Positions 15,314-20,554 of a DNA stretch of 20,554 nucleotides are shown piece by piece. The DNA comes from a virus. Below the pieces are notes generated by a model, which saw only the letters and a list, made by a program, of their open reading frames with translations, made no database searches and was not told the DNA's origin. Positions within the stretch are counted from its first letter, which is position 1. Each line of letters starts with the position of its first letter. The DNA is taken from positions 1 to 20,554 of IMG/VR virus record IMGVR_UViG_3300010885_020390. One strand, 5' to 3'. Position numbers and translations under genes: made by a program.

Positions 15314-15549
15314 CAAATTTTAAAGATAAAAATGGAATTGAAATCCTAATTGACGATGTAGTGTTTGAACGCGTACATGATGCGTGCGAGGTTAACCAAG
15401 AGCTAATAATCTTTTCTAAGGTAAAAGAAATCAAAGGTCGGTTCTTTTTATTGACTGCTGGCTTCGACTATTCCAATACACCAATTAGCGAGATCATAAC
15501 ATTAGAAGAAAATCATTTAAACATAGAAGTATTAACTGAACTAAGATGA
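15310..15549 (+). CDS. Small beta-barrel-like phage protein (YopX/KOW-like opening)
   Basis: The 79-residue protein begins FKDKNGIEILIDDVVFERVH, which resembles the DKNGxEIxxGDxV opening of YopX-type or KOW-like small phage proteins. The rest alternates beta strands (ELIIFSKVKEIKGRFFLL). These are common small genes in phage early operons with no firm function. It overlaps both neighbours by four bases. Confidence 0.55.
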   Translation: MTNFKDKNGIEILIDDVVFERVHDACEVNQELIIFSKVKEIKGRFFLLTAGFDYSNTPISEIITLEENHLNIEVLTELR

Positions 15550-15767
15550 AAGCAATAGACAAAGCGAATGAGTTAGTAGATAAATACCGAATAATGTTAA
15601 TGAATGAAGATACTGAATGCGGTCAAGAGATACTTTGCACTATTATAGCTAAAAAATCGTCATTAATTGCGGTTGATGAAATAATGAAAGCAATGGACGA
15701 TGTCATGCTTCCTAATCCATTTAAGCAATATTGGGAGCAAATTAAACAAGAAATAAAAAAATTATAA
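15546..15767 (+). CDS. Hypothetical 73-residue helical phage protein
   Basis: The product has KANELVDKYRIMLMNEDTEC followed by QEILCTIIAKKSSLIAVDEI and ends NPFKQYWEQIKQEIKKL. I recall this KAxELVDKYxxxLMNEDTxCG pattern as frequent in Bacteroidota phages and prophages, always without an assigned role. It is helical with two conserved Cys. It is part of the overlapping early operon. Confidence 0.6.
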   Translation: MKAIDKANELVDKYRIMLMNEDTECGQEILCTIIAKKSSLIAVDEIMKAMDDVMLPNPFKQYWEQIKQEIKKL

Positions 15768-15770
15768 ACC

Positions 15771-16004
15771 ATGGAAAAAACTAACCAAGTATTCTGGACA
15801 ATGAAGGACGGAACACAAATAGACATTGATAATATGAGTATAAATCATTTAAGAAATACTTTAAAAATGATTATTAAAAATATAAAAGCAAAAAAACGCC
15901 TAACTCATCTACATGGAGAAATAGCACAACAAATGTATGATCAAATGATTGAAGAAGAATTCAGCAGTGATAGTGACTTTGAAATTTTTATTGGTGAATT
16001 ATAA
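15771..16004 (+). CDS. Hypothetical 77-residue protein, last gene of the small-gene operon
   Basis: The product begins MEKTNQVFWTMKDGTQIDID and continues with a basic helical centre (LRNTLKMIIKNIKAKKRLTH) and an acidic C-terminus (EEEFSSDSDFEIFIGEL). It has no recognisable domain. The gene is followed 30 bases later by the terminator at 16035, so it closes the operon. Confidence 0.55.
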   Translation: MEKTNQVFWTMKDGTQIDIDNMSINHLRNTLKMIIKNIKAKKRLTHLHGEIAQQMYDQMIEEEFSSDSDFEIFIGEL

Positions 16005-16034
16005 TTATTAACTTTACCGCTCATGGTTTAGGTT

Positions 16035-16068
16035 CTGCGATTCTCGAAAGGGGGTCGCAGTTTTTTTT
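16035..16068 (+). terminator. Strong intrinsic terminator closing the small-gene operon
   Basis: CTGCGATTCTC (16035-16045) pairs with GGGGGTCGCAG (16050-16060) through 11 pairs including G-U, capped by a GAAA tetraloop at 16046-16049. Eight T residues follow (16061-16068). It is the most canonical terminator in the window. Confidence 0.9.
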
Positions 16069-16084
16069 GGGAAATATTTAAAAA
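16069..16084 (+). repeat. Left arm of perfect 16-bp inverted repeat
   Basis: GGGAAATATTTAAAAA starts directly after the T-run of the terminator. Its exact reverse complement is at 16314-16329, 229 bases further on. The GGGAAA start is shared with the iteron-like copies between the arms. Confidence 0.85.
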
Positions 16085-16313
16085 TAGCAAAACTAAAAGT
16101 TTCCCGTTTTATAACAAGTTAAAAGTTTAATAATTAAATAGTTAAATCAAAAAAAAAATATTTATAAAAAAAAACAAATTATATAGACCCTATACTATAC
16201 CGTAAAAAATTATTTTTTTTCTGAAAAAAAGTTTAAAAGTTTCCCGATTGGTTTAACTTACTATATATCAATAAATTACAAGGGAAACTTTAGGGAAACT
16301 TTTGCTTTATGGA

Positions 16314-16329
16314 TTTTTAAATATTTCCC
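16314..16329 (-). repeat. Right arm of perfect 16-bp inverted repeat
   Basis: TTTTTAAATATTTCCC is the exact reverse complement of 16069-16084. It lies about 65 bases upstream of the promoter at 16373-16404. Confidence 0.85.
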
Positions 16330-16372
16330 GAAAATTAAGCAAATGTAATTTATATTTAATTTTAAATAAATT

Positions 16373-16404
16373 TTGTTTTTATTAGTAAATTATTTGTATA
16401 TTTG
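16373..16404 (+). promoter_or_regulatory. Bacteroidota-type promoter for the replication operon
   Basis: TTG at 16373-16375 (within TTTTG) and TATATTTG at 16397-16404 are separated by 21 bases, at the long end of what Flavobacterium promoters allow. The -7 element overlaps the first copy of a TTTGTAAACGTG repeat. Transcription would begin near 16410, giving a leader of about 100 bases before the nuclease ATG at 16514. Confidence 0.55.
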
Positions 16405-16474
16405 TAAACGTGTTAGATCTCATACATAGTAACACTAAAGGTATTAGCCCTATCAATTTGTAAACGTGAGATCT
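16401..16474 (+). repeat. Direct repeat TTTGTAAACGTG...AGATCT in the leader
   Basis: Copy one is TTTGTAAACGTG at 16401-16412, two bases, then AGATCT at 16415-16420. Copy two is TTTGTAAACGTG at 16457-16468 followed directly by AGATCT at 16469-16474. The copies are 56 bases apart. They could be repressor sites or duplicated leader elements. Confidence 0.75.
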
Positions 16475-16498
16475 TTACACTTTGATGGGGCTTTTTTA
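16446..16498 (+). promoter_or_regulatory. Composite hairpin with U-tract, attenuator-like leader terminator
   Basis: AGCCCTATCAA (16446-16456) pairs with TTGATGGGGCT (16482-16492) over 11 bases, with T residues continuing to 16497. Within it TGTAAA (16459-16464) pairs with TTTACA (16474-16479) as a second stem. The hairpin sits 3' of the promoter and 16 bases before the nuclease start, so it would terminate the transcript in the leader unless relieved. AGATCTCA (16415-16422) could pair with TGAGATCT (16467-16474), offering an alternative fold. Confidence 0.6.
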
Positions 16499-16513
16499 TT
16501 TAAATTAACAATA

Positions 16514-17443
16514 ATGAATAATTTTAAATTTGTTAGAAGAGCAACCGAGAGAGATCTTGAAATTAGAAAATCAAGAATTGATAAATCTCAAAACAAAGCT
16601 ACACTGGATCAGCTTCAAAAGATTTCAGATTTAATAATTAAATTACATGATGAATATTATGAAATTCAATATAAAGAGTGGATTAATAAAATCACTTTAC
16701 AATATGAGGAGAAAAAATTTAACTATGAAATTAATACTGATAAGTTTGATAGAATTGTTGAAAGCATAAAAAATGGAGAGCAACCTAAATGCAATTGTCA
16801 AAGTGATATTATTTATCATAATACTCATTTTGAATTGTTAGGATGTAGAAATTATAATGATACTAATTTTGAACATTTTAAAATGTATAGACCTGAAAAA
16901 AGTAGAATGAGTTTAGAACAAAGGCTTTTTGAATATCCTTTTGAAGTTAAAAAACATTATTTATCTGATATTTGCAAAGCATTATCTATTAAAGTAAAAG
17001 CTTCTGATTTATTTGAATTTTTAATTTTGAATAAAATAAAACTTTGGAGAAATGATATTAATAGAGAGTTTTTTTACACTGCTAGAGATGCTCAAGAATT
17101 ATCTAGGAAAAGAGAAAATCTTATTTATTCTGAGCTACAAAAAAAATATAAAAAAATAGAAAAACAATTAGTAATTTCATATCAATATAATTACGAGAAT
17201 TTTATTAGGTTTGCTATTCCAGATGTAATTGTGTTTGATAATAAAAATATAATTATCTATGAACAAAAAAAATCAATAGAAAATATTAGTTTTCTACAAA
17301 CAGAATTATACGTTGACTTAATTAAAGAAATGGTTGACGATTCTTTTAATGTAATTGTAAAATTTGTTATTGAAGAGGATTATCCATTTATGCCTGATTT
17401 TGTAAATAAACATGATATATTAACCTTAAAAACTTTATTATGA
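16514..17443 (+). CDS. PD-(D/E)XK nuclease-like protein with topoisomerase-type Cys cluster
   Basis: The start is set at the ATG at 16514; an in-frame GTG at 16466 lies inside the leader hairpin. The 309-residue protein has a charged helical N-terminus (1-85). PKCNCQSDIIYHNTHFELLG with Cys93, Cys95 and Cys111 followed by RNYND resembles the topoisomerase C4 zinc ribbon, though one Cys seems to be missing. Residues about 203-285 read like a PD-(D/E)XK core: helix YSELQKKY (Glu207), AIPDVIVFDN (Asp237), IIIYEQKKS (Glu250, Lys252), then the TELYVDLIKEM helix. It overlaps the primase-helicase by ATGA. Replication, recombination or nicking at the adjacent repeats is plausible. I do not recognise a named family. 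Confidence 0.6.
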   Translation: MNNFKFVRRATERDLEIRKSRIDKSQNKATLDQLQKISDLIIKLHDEYYEIQYKEWINKITLQYEEKKFNYEINTDKFDRIVESIKNGEQPKCNCQSDIIYHNTHFELLGCRNYNDTNFEHFKMYRPEKSRMSLEQRLFEYPFEVKKHYLSDICKALSIKVKASDLFEFLILNKIKLWRNDINREFFYTARDAQELSRKRENLIYSELQKKYKKIEKQLVISYQYNYENFIRFAIPDVIVFDNKNIIIYEQKKSIENISFLQTELYVDLIKEMVDDSFNVIVKFVIEEDYPFMPDFVNKHDILTLKTLL

Positions 17444-19869
17444 TAGATTATGCTTACGACTTATTGAGTGAAGGTCTTAATCCCTTGCCATTAAAACACA
17501 ATAAAGCTCCAATGCTTGAAAAGGGACACAATTACCTTTATGAGAAAGTGGATGAAAACGATATTGAAAAGTTATTTATTAATGCTCAAAAAATTGGCAT
17601 AGCTTGTGGATCTGTTTCAGATGGGTTTTATTGTTTAGACTTTGATAAACACAACGGTGAAAACATAGATGTTATTTACGATGCATTTATAAGCCAACCT
17701 TACATTTATTCTTTTATTGAAGAGGGTAAAATGTCTGTTTATAAAACAATGGGGGGTGGATATCATATTTATTTTAGATACACTAAACAAGTTTTAAGCG
17801 GTGAAGTTTTTTCATTTTGGGATACTAAGTCTGTAATGATTGAAATACGTGGAAACGGTCAATATTGCGCTTGCTATCCAAGTGAGGGCTATACTCATTT
17901 AACAGGAGTTGAATATTTAAAACTAACTGAAATAGATTCTGAAAAAGAATGGCTTTCAATAAAAGATTTTGCTCATTCGTTTAATCTTTATAAAGAGTTA
18001 GTAAGCAAAAATAAAATAAGTACCAACGATAAAAAATGGGCGGATTCATGGAAAATTGACACACCTGATGGTAAGTATAATTTAGAGTTTGAAAGCGAAG
18101 CAAAAGAAATATTATCAAAAGCAGGATGGCAAGTTACTGAACAAAAAGATATTGAATATTGGACTAGACCAAACAAAGATAGTAAGGATGGTTTTTCAGC
18201 AACGTTTGGGCATTTTAAAGGTATGTTCTATATTTTTTCTGAAGATGCTTCATGTAGACCTTTTAATGCTAGACAAGCCTATTCACCTTTTAATATACTT
18301 ACAGAATTAAAGTATGATGGTGATTGGAAACGGGCAAAGGATGAGTTAAGGAAACGTTTTAACATGGTCGATAACGAGGAGTTTTGGAGCAAAAATGAGA
18401 AGGGTAATTATTCACTTAACAACAAAAGATTTAAAGATTTTTTAGAAGCTAATGACTTTTTTAAAAATTCACCAAATGAAGATAGTACATTTGACTTTAT
18501 ACATAAAGATGGTATTTTCTTAAAAATTGTTTATGAAAAAGACATCAAAGATTTTGTTATTGATTGGATTGAAAAGAACCAATGCGATGAGGGAGTTTTT
18601 AATTTAATGACTGGTAACTTGAAGTTTTTTAAAAGAGATTATTTGTCTTTATTAAAATCAAAACCAATTAAAACATTAAAAGATACATCAACAGAATGCT
18701 ATTCTTTTTATAAAAATTGCATTTTAAAAATAACAAAAGATGAAAAAAAGATATTAAGTTATTCCGATATTGATTTAGCTATTTGGCAGGATCAAGTAAT
18801 TAATCGTGACTACTCTCCTTATGATCATCACCAAGCGGAATATAGAAAATTTATCTGGAAAATATCAGGTGAAAATGTTGAAAAATATAAAGCTTTTCAA
18901 AGTGTTATTGGATATTTAATGCATGGTTATAAAAATAATTCTAACAATAAAGCAATTGTTTTTAACGATGAAATTATCAGCGAAAACCCTAATGGACGAA
19001 GTGGCAAGGGTATCTTTTGGAATGCCTTAAAACATTTGCGAAAAGTTCAATCTTTGGATGGCAAAAACTTCGATTTCAATAAGCCTTTTCCTTATCAAAA
19101 TGTTTCAACAGATTGTCAACTTTTAATCTTTGACGATGTTAGGAAGAATTTTAATTTTGAGAATTTGTTTAGTGTAATTACTGAGGGTATAACGATTGAA
19201 TACAAGGGTAAAAATTCAATAAAATTAGACGTTACTGAAAGTCCTAAAATAATGATCACGACTAATTATACAATTAATGGGGATTCAGCTTCTTTTTTAG
19301 CACGAAAATATGAGGTTGAAATGAGCAGTTATTTTAATGATAAATTTACTCCTGTTCAGGAATTTGGGCATCAACTTTTTAACGATTGGGATAAAGATGA
19401 ATGGTTAAGGTATGATAATTATATGAGTGAATGCGAAAAAATTTATTTGAATAGAGGATTAATTGAAATGCCTTTAAAAAATCTTAATTTCAGAAAATTA
19501 GTAAATGATATTAGTGATGAAATGCATACTTATTTTCATGGTATTATTGAAAACAATGAATGGATGAGTGTAAAGGATGTTTATGATAATTTTTTGATTA
19601 ACTATCCAGAAATGAAAAACAAAAATATTACTCAAAATATAGTGACTCGCAACTTAAAAAAATTCTGCGAATATTACAATTGTATTTATGAAAACATAAC
19701 TAGTCATGGTGCTTCAAGAATTAAACTTACAAAAAAAATATTAATTGAAGAACCACAAGCTGAAGAAATAATAGCTGAAGAAACACCGCAAGTCATTGGT
19801 AACAGACTCGTTAAAAATGAAGTAGAGGAAGCAAACGAATGGGATTTACTTGATAAAAAAGTATTATGA
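17440..19869 (+). CDS. Primase-polymerase/SF3 helicase fusion
   Basis: The 809-residue protein combines the two enzymes that start phage DNA replication. N-terminal PrimPol (PF09250-like), residues about 1-190: LDFDKHNGE with Asp67 and Asp69 as metal ligands, MGGGYHIYFRY with His109, and MIEIRGNGQYCACYPSEGY with Glu135 and Arg137. A linker follows (about 190-440). C-terminal superfamily 3 helicase, about 450-690: Walker A NPNGRSGKGIFW (Lys523), Walker B LLIFDDV (Asp565-566), motif C PKIMITTNY (Asn609) and a probable arginine finger at Arg622. The C-terminal 100 residues contain acidic repeats. The ATGA overlaps at both ends indicate an operon with the nuclease and the methyltransferase. Confidence 0.9.
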   Translation: MIDYAYDLLSEGLNPLPLKHNKAPMLEKGHNYLYEKVDENDIEKLFINAQKIGIACGSVSDGFYCLDFDKHNGENIDVIYDAFISQPYIYSFIEEGKMSVYKTMGGGYHIYFRYTKQVLSGEVFSFWDTKSVMIEIRGNGQYCACYPSEGYTHLTGVEYLKLTEIDSEKEWLSIKDFAHSFNLYKELVSKNKISTNDKKWADSWKIDTPDGKYNLEFESEAKEILSKAGWQVTEQKDIEYWTRPNKDSKDGFSATFGHFKGMFYIFSEDASCRPFNARQAYSPFNILTELKYDGDWKRAKDELRKRFNMVDNEEFWSKNEKGNYSLNNKRFKDFLEANDFFKNSPNEDSTFDFIHKDGIFLKIVYEKDIKDFVIDWIEKNQCDEGVFNLMTGNLKFFKRDYLSLLKSKPIKTLKDTSTECYSFYKNCILKITKDEKKILSYSDIDLAIWQDQVINRDYSPYDHHQAEYRKFIWKISGENVEKYKAFQSVIGYLMHGYKNNSNNKAIVFNDEIISENPNGRSGKGIFWNALKHLRKVQSLDGKNFDFNKPFPYQNVSTDCQLLIFDDVRKNFNFENLFSVITEGITIEYKGKNSIKLDVTESPKIMITTNYTINGDSASFLARKYEVEMSSYFNDKFTPVQEFGHQLFNDWDKDEWLRYDNYMSECEKIYLNRGLIEMPLKNLNFRKLVNDISDEMHTYFHGIIENNEWMSVKDVYDNFLINYPEMKNKNITQNIVTRNLKKFCEYYNCIYENITSHGASRIKLTKKILIEEPQAEEIIAEETPQVIGNRLVKNEVEEANEWDLLDKKVL

Positions 19870-20554
19870 ACGTAATTAGCTTATTCAATGGAATGAATAC
19901 AGGTAGACAAGCGCTTGAAAATGTAGGTATCAAAATAGATAAATACTATTCAAGTGAGATTAAGCCTTATGCAATTCAATTAACACAACACCACTTTCCT
20001 GACACAATTCAAGTAGGTGATGTAACTAAATGGAGAGATTGGGATATTGACTGGAAAAGCATTGATTTAATATTAAGCGGATCACCTTGTCAAGACCTTT
20101 CAGCAGCAGGAAAACGTGCAGGAATAAATGGAAGTAAAAGCAGTTTGTTCTTTGTGTTTGTAGAAATATTAGAACATATTAAATCATTAAATCCAAAGGT
20201 TTTATTTCTTCAAGAGAATGTAGGAAGTGCAAGTAAGTTGGACGTTGGAATAATGTCAAGAGCATTAGGAGTTTATCCAGTACGCATAAATAGTAGTTTA
20301 GTAACCGCACAACTACGTGATCGTTATTACTGGTCCAACATAAGAACAAAAGAAACAATGTTTGATTTAGTTACCGATATACCACAACCGAAAGATATGG
20401 GTATAATGTTTAAAGATATTATTACAGATGTATATGTTGAAAGGGTTAAATCACTTGCACTATTGGAATCCGAAAGTAGAATTTGTACAAGTCAAGAAAG
20501 TATTAAAAAACGAGCAAAAAAAGAATTTATAAATATGATTTATGTCGATACAGA
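19866..20554 (+). CDS. DNA (cytosine-5) methyltransferase, cut by window end
   Basis: About 229 codons are open to the end of the window with no stop. Motif I is SLFNGMNTGRQAL (residues 5-17), motif IV GSPCQDLS with catalytic Cys75, motif VI QENV (Glu117-Val119), and motif VIII TAQLRDRYYWSN (148-158). The product methylates cytosine-C5 from S-adenosylmethionine, likely to evade host restriction or mark phage DNA. The target-recognition domain would begin near the missing part. The start overlaps the helicase stop (ATGA). Confidence 0.9.
   Translation, partial: MNVISLFNGMNTGRQALENVGIKIDKYYSSEIKPYAIQLTQHHFPDTIQVGDVTKWRDWDIDWKSIDLILSGSPCQDLSAAGKRAGINGSKSSLFFVFVEILEHIKSLNPKVLFLQENVGSASKLDVGIMSRALGVYPVRINSSLVTAQLRDRYYWSNIRTKETMFDLVTDIPQPKDMGIMFKDIITDVYVERVKSLALLESESRICTSQESIKKRAKKEFINMIYVDT

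Larger units (their letters stand above)
16069..16329. other. AT-rich iteron-like region, candidate replication origin
   Basis: This part of the 509-base gap (16005-16513) has no convincing ORF and is very AT-rich with long A and T runs. A perfect 16-bp inverted repeat bounds it: GGGAAATATTTAAAAA at 16069-16084 and its complement at 16314-16329. Inside are four copies of one core: AAAAGTTTCCCG at 16095-16106 and 16235-16246, and its reverse complement GGGAAACTTT at 16282-16291 and 16293-16302. Two copies face each direction. The region lies just upstream of the promoter, nuclease and primase-helicase genes. This architecture (iterons plus AT-rich unwinding DNA beside its replication genes) suggests the phage origin; that is inference. 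Confidence 0.5.

Noticed and set aside
16069-16329. Insertion sequence or transposon remnant (because of terminal inverted repeats)
   Set aside because: No transposase frame, no target-site duplication, and the same motif recurs inside; an origin or regulatory array fits better.
16069-16329. CRISPR array
   Set aside because: The repeats are about 11 bases, in both orientations and unevenly spaced, unlike CRISPR repeats and spacers.
16466-16513. GTG start extending the nuclease by 16 residues
   Set aside because: It lies in the loop and 3' arm of the leader hairpin; the ATG at 16514 has an A-rich leader.
1-20554. tRNA genes, rRNA, integrase, attachment sites, terminase, anti-CRISPR or defence operon
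   Set aside because: I looked for cloverleaf arms and T-loop motifs, tyrosine or serine recombinase motifs and terminase ATPase/nuclease motifs; none was convincing. The methyltransferase alone does not make a restriction or defence system.

Overview
The window is a continuous piece of a tailed bacteriophage (or prophage) genome from a Bacteroidota host, most likely a Flavobacterium-like bacterium. The DNA is AT-rich. All recognisable genes lie on the + strand and are packed with ATGA/TAATG overlaps. The two promoters I can see match the Bacteroidota consensus (TTG about 17-22 bases before TAnnTTTG). Genes mostly lack a usable Shine-Dalgarno site and start after A-rich leaders. The proteins match families typical of Bacteroidota siphophages: a TMP with an IAKI..QF-GGG tail, an XkdF-like protease, a portal with a MuF-like extension, and a DUF6712-type connector. 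No integrase, terminase or repressor is visible, so lifestyle cannot be decided.

Layout. (1) 1-3193: the end of a tail/baseplate protein, a 49-residue ORF and a tape measure protein. (2) 3215-3781: XkdF-like prohead protease. (3) 3783-6404: a first fibre or adhesin cassette plus two tiny genes, one a Cys-rich peptide. (4) 6456-8877: a small coiled-coil protein, a scaffold-like protein, the major capsid protein and a probable tail-tube protein; the last two genes are each followed by a nearly identical intrinsic terminator. (5) 8961-11519: a small structural protein, the portal-MuF fusion and a head-tail connector. (6) 11574-13041: a second fibre cassette ending in a LamG-like protein. (7) 13025-14413: lysis module (holin-like protein, TM/coiled-coil protein, L,D-transpeptidase-like endolysin, HExxH protein). 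(8) 14461-16004: an operon of small unknown genes behind a promoter nested in a perfect inverted repeat, closed by a strong terminator. (9) 16005-16513: a roughly 500-base noncoding, very AT-rich region with GGGAAACTTT iteron-like repeats inside a perfect 16-bp inverted repeat, followed by a promoter and a hairpin-rich leader; this is the best candidate for a replication origin and control region. (10) 16514-20554: a PD-(D/E)XK nuclease with a topoisomerase-type Cys cluster, a PrimPol-SF3 helicase fusion, and a C5 DNA methyltransferase cut by the window end.

The structural genes together would build a siphovirus-like particle. The head protease lies about 3.5 kb from the capsid gene, and the portal lies after the capsid gene, so the module order is not the usual terminase-portal-protease-capsid-tail. 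The least ordinary part is 16.0-17.5 kb, where an iteron-like region, an attenuator-like leader, an unfamiliar nuclease and a primase-helicase appear to form one replication module.
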